This document shows, one piece after another, positions 43,819 through 55,076 of a DNA stretch of 64,000 nucleotides. The stretch is from Bombardia bombarda (lineage: Eukaryota > Ascomycota > Sordariomycetes > Sordariales > Lasiosphaeriaceae), in assembly GCA_030512295.1 (NCBI GenBank), contig JAULSR010000002.1:3720001-3784000 (forward strand). The letters are read 5' to 3'. The translations under genes were made by a program, and so were the position numbers. Under the pieces are notes generated by a model, which saw nothing but the letters and a program-made list of their open reading frames with translations, searched no databases and was not told where the DNA came from. The stretch's first letter is position 1; each line of letters starts with the position of its first letter.

Positions 43819-44829
43819 ATATGAAGAGCGGGGCGTCAGCTCGACGGGTCCTTTTCCTTAAGGACAAATTTCTTTTCCCCCAAGTGTCACAAGAATAATA
43901 ACACTGCAGGTGAATGCACGTGGGAATCTTTCTTTTTTTTTTGTTCTCTTTTTCTTTTCCATTTCGTTCTGGGGGATGGACTGATGGACAACATGTCAGT
44001 ATGGGTGGTGGACTTTGAGAGTACTTTTCTATACTCTTTTTATCTTTCTGGTGCTCTTTTACTTCCCATTGCTTTTTGTGTCGTTTTCTTTTCCTTATTT
44101 TTTCTCCTTTTTTCTTTTCTTTTCCATTCATTGGTATTGGAGGCGATATGCATAACTGCAGCTGAGGACTATGGATCTTAGCCTTAATCACTGAGGATCA
44201 TAGGAGATATTATATGTTAACGTACGGAACACACAGGAGTCCGGTACTTATGGTTGATGGTAATTTTCTTTTATTAATTGGTATTTTATGGACTTGTTCA
44301 AGCAATTAGTTCTAGTTCATTTTGCAATACAACTTCGGGTGCCCCAGTAACTACTCCAAAACCTGCCCCATCGTTGATAAAGCTAGAAGGCGAAGAAAAA
44401 AAGGTTTTCTGGAGCACCTGGTCTAGGATTTGCCGTTATTGTTTGTTGGTTTGGGGAACTGGTAGGTGAGATGTCAGTGCTGACTGAGATAAGGAACCAA
44501 GCGGGCCTCTTCACAAAGCAATTGTGTGTGAAGTAAACCTCAGGCTGGAACGTAGGCTACTTACTTCACACACCACTTATCCCACCATCCAGCCCACCAC
44601 CCAGCCCACCACCCCACTACAATATCTTGGGTTCTTTCCTTCTCAACTATCAAACTGGCAACTTTTACCACCACAGCTTTGCGAGTCTGAAATTTCCCAC
44701 ACACTTCATTTTGTCTCGCACACCCATCCTGCACCTTGCCTAGGTTTATTCTACACAACCAGACCTCTCTCTCGCGATTGTCGGATCTTTTATTTGACAA
44801 TCACATCTTCTTTCACCTTCTCAGAGACG
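43819..44829. other. Intergenic region with T-rich tracts
   Basis: Poly-T/CT tracts occur at 43925-43965 and 44080-44130, followed by C/T-rich leader sequence with CCACC repeats at 44575-44615. No gene supported. Confidence 0.35.
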
Positions 44830-45774
44830 ATGGATACTAAGGCGTCGCGCGCCCGACAGTCTCCTCCTCGACGACTCGCTCACCTCCCTGGTCACCGTGC
44901 TAGTCGCAACATGGCCAGCAACCAGCAACGCGTCGCGATTTATTACCGCGAGTTTCACGACTTCCGTACCCGTGCCCGTGGCCAGTCGAAGAGAATAGTA
45001 CAAGATCCGAGCCGAGAGCGAACAAAGCCGTCGGCGCCACGTTCCGACTCAAGTCCGCGAAGGAGTCCGCGACGTGATTTCACGTCTTTTTCACGGTGAA
45101 TTCGACGCCACAGTTCCGTGTCGAGTTCATGGAGAAGTCCTCTCTGAGCGTCCGCGTATTGACCAGTAAGTGTGCACTGCTTTTCACATGTATCTCCCAT
45201 AATTCGGTGCCAGCATCTTACACCTATTCTCGCTTTTAGCAACATGGAATCGGGACAGATTGTCAATCAGAATGCGGTCAACAATGTCAACGACGGCAAT
45301 GCCAACAACGGTGGCGACTCGAATCTTAACGCGCCCAACGGCCAGCGTATTGACCCACCAACTGCTCAACTGACCCTTGCCAAGTATGTACTCCACTCAA
45401 TTTGGAGTCTCCCAATGTCTCTTTCCATTACGCAGGTATCTAACATTTGCTTTCATACAGTCTCCAAGCCCTCGAGAATGCCAGCATGAACGACAACTGG
45501 CAGTGCACCCTCCTTCGCTCTTTAGCGATGAGCAGTGTTACGTTCAAGTATGTGCTCCAACTTGGAGTGTATCAATGTCTTTTTTTATCGCAAAAGTTTC
45601 TAATATTTGCCGTCATACAGTCTCTATGCGTCAGAAAATGTAAAAATAAGCGTCGATTCGGGTCTTGTCCCGGTTAATTCGTTGCCCACCACTGCTGCCC
45701 ACACTGTCGACGACAACTCCAGCTCCGAAGAGGTCGATGATGAATGGGTCTTGGTTGACATTAATCACCGCTAG
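44830..45774 (+). CDS. Uncharacterised spliced gene; 5' frame uncertain
   Basis: The 3' part is well supported: exons ending 45383, 45461-45547 and 45621-45774 are joined in frame by GTATGT donors and CATACAG acceptors. The two introns are near-duplicates in their ends. From ATG 45244 this gives 126 aa (MESGQIVNQNAVNN... Asn-rich, then LQALENASMNDNWQC, acidic end EEVDDEWVLVDINHR). A fourth intron (45166-45239, GTAAGT...TTTTAG) joins the frame to an upstream segment open from 44999, with GVRDVISRLFHGEFDATVP, so the real protein is probably longer. An Arg-rich frame from ATG 44830 (MDTKASRARQSPPRR) leads into it but is in another phase near 44995. Either an unseen intron or a frameshift is there. 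Function unknown. Confidence 0.5.
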
Positions 45775-46204
45775 GACATGGACAATATTCACTACCAGGA
45801 TCTTAGTCTCGTCGTGGACCTTGTCGATCTTGTCGATATCGACGCCGATGCCAACATGATATGATAGCATTCGAGCAACAATTTCCCTGCATACGTGTTG
45901 CAGGAGGGCAACGACCACTGTCACTTGCCAATACAACAAGTGCGGTACACCCTCTCGATACCCGATCACTTTCCTAATCTACCTCCCCGGCCAGAGTGTA
46001 ATGGCTGAACTCGTGTTCGCCGAAAGAAAGTTGCTTGCGCATCTGCCCAAGACCTGACCACGAAGAATATCTTGGCGGCATTGTGAGATGGGGGCCGTGG
46101 CAAGGAAACGGAAGTACGGATAGCATTAGTAGCAGATTTCATTCTGACCAATTCAGCGTGCATACCTCACAAAATTATTACGTTATGTAATTGTGTGACC
46201 CTTC
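45775..46204. other. Short intergenic region
   Basis: It holds the 3' flanks of the two neighbouring small genes, which converge here. Nothing else is seen. Confidence 0.3.
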
Positions 46205-46570
46205 TCACGCGACTGACTGAACTTCAATTACTATGACAGAAAACAGTTCCTTGAGCCACTGATCATCCTTCAGCGCCAGAAAGTAGCAAGCGTAGACGGT
46301 GGCTACGATGCAGAATGTCCCTGCGTGAATTTCCACCATTTCTTCCCATGTGTCCCTTCCTGCTAGTCTGAAGGCAGCTTCATGTTTGAGAGAACGCAGA
46401 ACCGGCTAAGCACAACCTGCCAAGCACTGGCGCCCGAAAGCCTCGTAGTAGAAGTACTTGTCGTTGAATTCCATCTCGCGAGTGCTCTTGTATCGCTCAA
46501 TCTTGCCGTGGTCGTGCCTTTTACAACGGGAGGGCTTGGAGGGATGCGTTGTGTCCCGGTAGTTATGCAT
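46205..46570 (-). CDS. Small spliced protein, 103 aa, unknown
   Basis: Exons 46570-46417 (154 nt) and 46362-46205 (158 nt) join in frame through a GTTGTG donor and a CAGACTAG acceptor; together they are 104 codons with the stop. The product begins MHNYRDTTHPSKPSRCKRHD. It has a Lys/Arg/Tyr-rich first half ending FNDKYFYYEAFGRQCLA, then RDTWEEMVEIHAGTFCIVAT and VYACYFLALKDDQWLKELFS. The second half looks like an amphipathic or weakly hydrophobic helix. I do not recognise it. Support is the consistent phase, the ATG just after an in-frame stop, and protein-like composition in a frame that unspliced reading would miss. The donor is not strong, so the model is tentative. Confidence 0.4.
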
Positions 46571-47405
46571 AGCCAAATTGCATCAGGTGGTGGCTTGTCT
46601 GTGGCGGAAAATGGGTCGCGAATTAGCGGTTGTGTTCCTTTCCTTTTTGGAATGTATATTGGCCCATTACGGTTCGTGCTTGCTGTGGACAGCCTTAGCA
46701 GAGGCATGAGGGGAAATTTCACCTCGGAAAGAGCCTCTTGCCCTGGGACGGCAACTTACATAAGGATACACCTGGCCAGTGAAAACCCTCTCTTGGTGGA
46801 ATATCAGGCCACAAAGTCCGCACAAGCTTGAAATATCACATCATCTTCATCACGGTTTCATCTTTGCTTTACCATCAATATATACCCCGGTTCTCTATTC
46901 TAGTCCGTTCTCAAGTAGATGTCTTTCCAGTTCCAGAACCTGATTCTCTACACCTGACGAATATTCCCACTTCAACGGCTGTTCCACCCACCTATGAACG
47001 GCAGCAATATCTTTTACACGAATTCTATCGTCACAGAATTTCATGTCTGTGTTTGGTCCTGAGCTGCCCTGCTCCAGGGCCAGCTCCAGTTGAGGCTGGC
47101 CGACACTGCCACGTAGTCCAGTTTTGGTGTTTAGACTTCACTAGTTACCATCCAGAAATACCTTTTTGAAAAGGCCAAAGTTCGGAGAGTAAGGAGACCG
47201 CTCCAACTATTTTCCAACCACTCAACAGGCTATTCGAGATTCCGAAGAAGCCTCACGCGTGTCTCGAGGGGTGGAAGGTTCGCCTCAATCGGATAGTTCC
47301 TTTCGAAAGATTTGCTTGCCGAGTCTGTAGCTCCACGGCAAGTCCAACTATGAATGTGTCAGGCATGTGCTCAGTATTTGTAGTAAGGGAGTGATATATA
47401 TCAAC
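46571..47405. other. Intergenic region
   Basis: A plus-strand frame at 46828-47169 has no domain or context and is not supported. The end next to 47405 may contain a further 3' exon of the WD40 gene. Confidence 0.3.
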
Positions 47406-50400
47406 TCACAGGAAAACCCTTCCGTCATCGCCGCTAGAGGCAAACAACCATGGGTCAACGGGTGACCATTGAACAGAGTTGCACCTCTTGTTGTGACCTC
47501 TTAAGCGAGTTAAAAGCTGTCCCGTGTCTGTGCTGAATACTGAGATTGATTCGTCTTCGTTGCTCCTGTTAGCTTGTCCTTTCCCGTCATTTAAAAGTTG
47601 ATGAAGGGCCCTGAGAACTTACCTTTACCCCACTGAAGAGCAAGTGATTCGTCGAGTCGCCCAAAAGATCCTCCAAGTGATTCGTCTGATTCGTCGAGTT
47701 GCCCAAAAGATTCTCCAATAAGCAAACAACTATTTTCATCGTCATGGGCAGAGAATTCCATCCTGACTTTGCCAGACAAGACATCGACCCATGACATTAA
47801 CCCAGAAGCGTACCCAATCAGTCCGCTTGGTGATTCCCTACCACCAGAAATGGTAACTGCGCGCTCTGTAAGGTTGATCTTATGCAATAGCCTTTGGGTG
47901 GATATATCATGGACATAGAGAGTTTCGTGAGAAATTGAAAGAATACAATTCCCACCGCTGCAGATAGCAGCGCCTGTACATTTGTAACCACTAGCCCACA
48001 CTTGGCTCTCGTCTCTAAATATGTTTTGTTCTCGGAGAGAGGCTGTTTCGTCCAATAATCCAATCAGTAATGATTCTCCATCGGGCATCCATATACAGCT
48101 GGTGGGCTCTTGTTCGTAGGGACCAAACGTTCGGAGAAGCACACCATTCTGGTATGTCAAGGGTTAGCTAATAGTTAAACCAAACATCCTACAGGTTACC
48201 CCGATACCTACATCTGCGTCCCAGATTCTCACTCTGTAGTCGCAGCATACCGTGCTCAGCATGCTATCGTCTCGAGACCATGCAAGGTCTAGCACGCGTC
48301 CGGTATGTTCCCTGAGACCGAGCATAGCCCGACAGGATGCCACATCCCATATCAACACGCCCAAATGCTGGGAGACTTCGCTTGTAGCAAGCTGTCGGCC
48401 GTCGTTCGAGAATTTCAAGCGCTCGGCTCGAGTCCTGTAACGTCCCAGCTCAAATGGGGCGTAGAAGGTGAGCTCGCTTAGAGTAAGGATGCCGTTCTTG
48501 TCGTTGTTCTGTATATTGCTTTCTGGGGACTCAGAGCTGGCTATTTGGCTATCGACTATAGCCGAAAATGTGTCAGTTGATATAGCTCCACAAACCTCGA
48601 GTTCTTTCGTTGCCGTCGTACTTTTAAGTTCGCTTGTTTTACCAGGCATCTGGTCGCCGACTGTATAGCCTCGACTCGCGGCAAGCATTCTCAGGTCTCG
48701 ACCATGGGCATCAACAGGATTCGGCGTAACATCGTGTCGGTTACGCAGAATCGCCATGATGTCGCCCCACCCCCTTAGGGCGGCATAGGATAAAGCCGTC
48801 CTTCCCAGCGCATCCCTCTCATCTGGTTGTATTCCGGTCGTGCCAAGCAAGCATATGACGACGTTTTTATGGCCCAAACTGGCTGCCCAAATTAGAGGTG
48901 TGCGCTCTCGGCAGTCTTTAGAGTTAGGATCCACGTCGTCGTACGAGAGGAGGAGGCCAACGATGACATCGAGTCCTCTAGCAGCCGCCCAGCTCAGAGC
49001 AGTTCTCCCCTCCTCGTCGGCGTGATCTATTTCGGTATTATCACCGTATGAGAGGAGGAGGCCAACGATAGCATCGTATCCTCCAGCAGCCGCCCAGCTC
49101 AAAGCAGTTCTCCCCTCCTCGTCGATATGATTTATTTCGGTATTATCGCCGTGTGAGAGGAGGAGGCCAACGATGACATCATATCCTCTAGCAGCCGCCC
49201 AGCTCAGAGCAGTTCTCCCCTCCTCGTCGACATGATTTATTTCGGTATTATCGCCGTGTGAGAGGAGGAGGCCAACGATGACATCATATCCTCTAGCAGC
49301 CGCCCAGCTCAAAGCAGTTCTCCCCCACTTATCGACATGATTTATTTCGGTATTATCGCCGTGTGAGAGGAGGAGGCCAACGATGACATCGTATCCTCCA
49401 GCAGCCGCCCAGCTCAAAGCAATTCTCCCCCACTTATCGACATGATTTATTTCGATATTATTAACATTCAGTAGCAATCGAAAAATCTCAACACGGCCAT
49501 AGAACGCTGCGGTCATGAGTGGCGTATGCAACTTGTTGTTGCGCAAAGAGACTTTAATATCGGGATGCTCCAGAAGGCACGCCACCACTTCAGTATGACC
49601 AAACCTAATAGCTAAATCTAACGGTGTTGCGCCTATTGAATTGAAAGCGTTAACATCGTAGCCTGATGCAATTAATGTCCGCACAACCGCAACATAATCC
49701 GCTGCTCCATCCGGAAGTGTACTAGGATAGCCCCCTGACGCTGCGGCGTGCAAAGCTATTGAGTTTATTTCCTGTCGATGTGGCCTCTCCGCGTTAGAAT
49801 CAAGAATGAGGCTGGTTAAGGCTGAATCACCAGCCCTAACTGCTTCGTACAGGTCAGTCGGAAAATCGCCAAAATAGAATGTAGCTAGCAGGAGAGGGCG
49901 CTTCGTGCTAGCAGGACAAAGGCGACTGCCATCCATCCGAAACTCGCGGTTGTCCCTGGCCACAAATCGTAAAAGAATGGTTGAAGCTTTTCCGCTCCGG
50001 TCAGGAAGCAGTTCAGACAGTGACTCAGATAGTGACTCAGAATTGTGCCTCCACGCTTCACTGCATGCGTACCCTAGCAAAGGATAAGGCGGCTGCTTTT
50101 GATCCGCCGCGTCGGCTTCATCGTAATGGGCGATGTATGCTATGGCGCTTTTGAAAATAAACCATTGACTGTTGGTGGAGTCAAGCCGAAAGCTCTGCGG
50201 CGCTATGGTGCTGCTGAGGAGGTAATCCTGCACAGAGCTGTGGGCGAGTGACACCGCCCTTGTCATGTCAGTGAACCTCCAGTTCTCGACTTCCATCTCA
50301 TATCGTCTGTAATACCGCTCGTCTTCCACTACGACAAGCCCAGATAGAATCCGCTGTATGGAAGAGGGTTCTAGCAACCTGTTCCCGGGGGAGAATGCCA

Positions 50401-52871
50401 CTGAATAGTCAGTTGACTCAGGGAGCACATTGCTATCCTTGACCTCGAACGCAGCAATTTCAGCTGCTTCCATTAATGTCAACGGTCTCGTAGTGAACAC
50501 AAGCCACCTGAGGATAGCGACTGCCTCTTCAAACTTGCCCTCACTTTCGATCCGTTTCAGGATGCGCTCGTACGTAGCCTCCAAGTCTTTCGGCAGCCTT
50601 TTGAGCGCTTTTCTGATATCCTTCTCCCTCTCCTGTACGGCGAGCGACTGTATCTGTAAATCTGCCCAGCGAAAGACTCCATTCGCATTCCTAGTCAGAT
50701 ATTCGATAACCTCTTCTTTAAGTTGTGGAGACCATTTCTTGAAGGGATTAGTCTTCATCAGGGTATTGAGGTGTTGTTGGATATCTTGATTGATTTTATA
50801 AACACTCAATTCAATAACGTGTTTCGAAATGGGCAATGCCGAGATTGACGCCTCGATATCGGGCTCCCGCCGGCTTGCGATGAGAATGTGTGTGTTTCCA
50901 CGGTCTAGTTGCGATAATGACCCAAGGAGTCCGACCACCTCGGCCCTTAGAGATTGAGGGACACACTCATCCAGCCCGTCGATGACGATATAGGCTTCGC
51001 TCGACAGCTCCAGGAGATCGAGAATTACGTCATCGAGGTCTTTCATGCTAGGCTCCTTTGAAGGGCTGTACTTCATGTAGAGCTTTTTGAACGACATCGG
51101 TATATTGTACCAATTAGGTTGCCCTTTGACCGGTCTTTTAAGCCCCTTTGCAAGTTGCGTCACGAGTGAGCATTTGAACTCGCGCAACGTGACGGGCTCT
51201 CTCTGGATGGAAAAGTAGAAGTATGCGAGTATGTCAAGAGACCTTTGCTCGATCGTTTCGATAATTGTGGAACTCAGCACAGTTTTGCCAGAGCCGGCTG
51301 GGAAGATGGTTACCAATTGGCCGTCTATCAAAGGGAACGATAGACTTACCCCTGGCATGTAGCCACATGAAAGAGCAAGGTTTTGCCTTCCACGCCTTAA
51401 ATTCTGTATCAAGAAACCACTTTCCAGTTGATTCGTCTTTCTGGAGGTATCTGGCTTTGTTGTGGCTGATCCGTGGGTCGATGTATGGTAGCCAATTGAG
51501 GTACTTATCCACCTCAGTCTCAGTCAAAGCAGCTGCCACGATATGAGTTAGCAGACAAGCGTAGAGCGATCCAAACAGATGCAGCATCAATCAGAAACCC
51601 TGTTTCCGCCTACCATTGGCATTGGTAGGTGTAAACAGACTTTCTGATTGTGACTGTACCTAGGGTAACACCGCTTACTGAATCTCGGTGCTTTCACCCG
51701 CGTAAACTTTGTGGTCGTTTCCTTGACCCTCTCCGTCTCCAGATACGCCTCTGTCGCAGAAATGATTGTCCCTTGCTTCTCACAGTCATCCAGCACCACA
51801 CCCTCGAGGCCTCGATCAACATTAAATCGAAAATACCGCCCACCCACACCCAAGTTCTCCTGGTTTCTATAGATCCTCTGCTCTGTTTGTTCCGTCTCCG
51901 TAGCCAGCGCCACTAAAGTCCTCTTCAACTCTGCCAAGTTGTCCCCAAAGTCTCTGAACTCGGACTTGCCAGTACCAATGCTCACAAGACACTCGATCCG
52001 GTCCTTGGCATCAGGCCCCCAGATTTCGCTGGCTTCCGCGAGAACGGACTCGACAGGGTTGTTACGGCCCGTGGCGCCATCAACGAAGTCCTGGTTTCCG
52101 ATGCGTATTGGGTCGAAGAAGGTTGGTGCGGCAGAGGTTGCGCGAGCGGCTTCCCAGATCTTGACACCAGAAGTAGATAGCCCGTCTATGGAGGTGTCTG
52201 TCTTGTAAGACCGTAGGAGGACTTGGGCGTTGAGGGTTTTAGACAGGGTACAGACGAATCTGAGACCGTGAGTACCTATTCATGCCAAAGGTTGGAGAGG
52301 GAGCGGAGTACTTACACCTTACACCCTGTATCTGCGTTGGTATCAAAGAGCGTCGCATCCTCATCGCCGTCTATTTCTTTAGCCGCGGCCTTAAACTCGC
52401 TGACCAAACTATCGGAGCGATACTTTCCGCTCAACCTCCACAAGTCCTTGCCTCTTTTGACAAGGTCAATGTTGTGCCGCTTCGGCGTGAACGCGGCAGA
52501 CGAGAGCTGCAGATACTTTTCGATGCATTCTGAGACGTCCATGCGAAGCCGCCCGAGCATGATGGCTATGAGCCTAGAGATTCATACGTGATTAGTATTC
52601 AAGAGTTAGTAGATGGAGGTGAGGTACATACCCGCCCGTGCTAGTCCCGCCGATAAGTTGGAAGTAGTCGCATGGCTTCGGGGGATTTTGCGGGTCGACG
52701 CTTTTCATCAGGTGCTTGAGTATGATGAGCGATGAGAGACCCCGGATGCCGCCTCCATCTAGGTTCAAAAACCTTGAGGTTAGACTGAATTTTGTTTTGC
52801 GATGAATGGGGTGCCTTACCAAGAGAGAGCAGCCTCAGGGGTTTCAGAGTGGATTTGTCATTCACTGACAT
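47406..52871 (-). CDS. Patatin-NACHT-ankyrin-WD40 (GID7-like propeller) STAND protein, 1659 aa
   Basis: Eight exons keep frame: 52871-52820, 52758-52632, 52573-52316, 52259-51679, 51532-51350, 51297-48212, 48148-47623, 47572-47406. Residues about 12-330 are a patatin-like phospholipase: DGGGIRG oxyanion motif at 18-24, GTSTG with Ser57, and DGA with Asp206, so the Ser-Asp dyad is intact. The NACHT ATPase has Walker A ARAGSGKT at about 399-406 (first Gly replaced by Ala) and Walker B AYIVIDGLDECVP, then RRLPKDL-type helices. Ankyrin units follow, including five near-identical 35-residue units at about 1016-1190. The last 290 residues resemble the WDR26/GID7 propeller: HTGRVLDLAWSRDDSMLSTV, PTSCIWMPDGESLLIG and VQWSPVDPWLFASSGDDGRV. 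Patatin-NACHT proteins are thought to release lipid products on ligand sensing; adding both ankyrin and a GID7-like propeller is unusual. The stop at 47406 could instead be a GTGAGT donor to one more exon. Confidence 0.85.
48929..49453 (-). repeat. Five tandem 105-nt ankyrin-coding repeats
   Basis: Five units of exactly 105 nt (49453, 49348, 49243, 49138 and 49033 are the unit starts on the minus strand) encode EINHVDKWGRTALSWAAARG-type ankyrin repeats. They differ at only a few positions: KW/EE, I/T, G/R, V/A and H/Y. DNA identity is far higher than to the flanking ankyrin units, which points to recent unequal crossing-over or gene conversion. Confidence 0.9.
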
Positions 52872-55076
52872 CTCGAGCCGTGCTGATGATTAAGTCGCTC
52901 GATCAAATCGACGACAGCTATACGATTAATGCTATTCTTGTGCTCTCTCTATGAGACGCAGCGTTGGAGTCAATCGGTGTTCCGGGGTTGTTCGCGTTAT
53001 CTGGCTGTCGAGGACGAGGGGACATCTCGCTGACCACCATGACTGCCTGCAGAAATAAAAATCCCGCCTTCTGCGCCTCTTGCCTCCTACCCCGCCTCTT
53101 ATCAGTTCTTCTAGAAGAGCCAATCATGGAATTGAAGCGAATGAAGGCTGGCGGCAGGAGCGCGGGGGCCAAAAGTCTTCGTCGGTCGTCAGTCGTCACT
53201 GCCAAATTGCCCAGAACGCGCGTGACCCTGCCTAGGTAGGTAGGTAGGTAGGTAGGTACCTAGGTCCATGTATCCACTCCGCAGGTACAACCTAATCACT
53301 AAAGATATTCAGTTACCTACATACCTAGGGACCAAAGCGCTAACTTTTAGGTATAGTCCCCCTGCCATGCAACGTCTCTCGGAAATCAAAAGCTCCCTAG
53401 TTCTCCTCCGGCACCGACCAAGCCTCCAGTCGACGAACTTCTGTCTTCCAAAGCGCACGACCCTCTCATCATTCCAGCCGGAGTCAAGAATGATCTCCTC
53501 AGCAGCGACCACGGCCTTGTCGATATCCTCCAGTCCGCTGATACTGTTGCAGCTCTCCGTGTCAGCGTCACACATCCCATCAACTTTGTCTGTGTCGACG
53601 TAGATCAAGCGATCGGTGCTGGTACTGCTCCTGGTAGACTTTTCAGATTGTCGGTCTCGACAGTCTTCTGATAGGATACTCAGCTTTTACCTCTGGCCAG
53701 TTGGCCAAAGTGCTCTCGCGGTCATTACGGGAGCTGAACCAAGGAACTAATGCGATACAGAAGATGAACAGGACTGTCGTTTTTGTGTTATGGACAAGGT
53801 TCCGGCATCGGTGCCACGGGGCGTTACTTGAGGTTGAGTGCGGATAAGGTCGCTTACTGAGAAGAGTGGCAGTTCGTCGCGTTAAATGGACGGTTAGAGG
53901 TACTTGCAGTCTCCAGGCAAGATATGGCTTTGCCAAATTATCTGGAAAATGATATGGATGCCGTTGCAAAGTCAGGGGTAGTGATAGAAAGTGATTGTGG
54001 ATGTGTATGCGACTTGGTACGTTTGTGACGATATGTCTCGACGAGGGAGGTTGGAGAGGTGAGGTTTTAACAATTGCTCAAAGTAAAAGGACGGCGTTAG
54101 GAATTTGGGGGTGACAAACAACAATTGAATGCCTCGAACGAATACAATGTGAATTGCTAACCGATAACCTTAGATACTATCAGAAAGTCGAGATGGGATG
54201 AAAAGACATGCAAACAAACTGTAGCGACGCCCAGGGCTGTTATGGAATGAACGCAGAATCAGCCAAGTTTTTATCAGCTGCTTTAGCCACTTCTTCTTTC
54301 TTTCTTGCTGCCCTTGAGGAATCAGGATATCATTCCGGCTACAGCTGACCAGAATACCTCACCTTCTTTGCGTGCGCGACTGATACGACAAGAGGCATAG
54401 CTCCCAGAAGGCAACCACATGTTCCGCCCTCAGCATCAGTAAGTCTACCGCAAGCAGTCTTCCGACAAACACAGAGGAATGGTTGCGCGACGTGAAGGCT
54501 CATAAGATCACAAACCGAAAGCTCAAGGATATGACCGGCGCTGGCAGGTTTTCCGGATCGACGATAACAGAACTGGCCTTCTTGCAGCTGCGTTCATTAT
54601 GGCCAGAGACGATCCCTCCCATTGTCTGTTGCAAGGCCGAAGCCTATATCGCGTACAGGAGAGCGAGGGTGGAGAAGGCCGCAGCTGCGGAGAAGATCGC
54701 AGCTGAGGAGGCCGCTCCCTACAGAAAGAAGAATGGAAGGAGGACAAGACAGAGGAGTAAGAGACTATGTAGTTACCTAGGTAGGTATCCTGTCTCGTTG
54801 CCAGCTACCTCCCAAGAAGCATCCACTTTATTTGAATAAGAATCCCAAAGACATGATACCTTAATATGTAGCTAGACATACCTGATGCGACCCTAAGGCT
54901 ATTAGTGTCTAACTAGATACAGTAAGACACTGCTATTAAAGTCTTTAACAACTCGAAGTCCTCATGAACCGGAAGAGAAACACAAATTCTGCCCATGGGA
55001 GTGAAATTGCGGGTCTGAACGTAACTCTATCAGAAGAGACACTAGCCCAAATCCTCCTCCCTTCCCTACCTGCAGA
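52872..55076. other. Intergenic region with one possible coding fragment
   Basis: One frame at about 53368-53671 (+) is open and protein-like (KPPVDELLSSKAHDPLIIPA, HGLVDILQSADTVAALRVSV) but has no ATG in frame, so it may be an exon or relic. A frame at 54483-54839 has an Ala/Glu/Lys-rich segment and no recognised domain. A TAGG microsatellite sits at 53231-53265. Confidence 0.35.
53231..53265. repeat. TAGG tetranucleotide microsatellite
   Basis: About six consecutive TAGG units are followed by TACCTAGGT, giving a partly palindromic end. Related CTAGGTAGGTA short runs occur near 54778 and 56127. Confidence 0.8.

Noticed and set aside
46828..47169. 113-codon plus-strand frame
   Set aside because: No domain, no codon signal and no neighbouring exons.
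54483..54839. Ala/Glu/Lys-rich frame as a gene
   Set aside because: An ATG at 54420 with a GTAAGT donor nearby does not join it in phase, and no domain is seen.
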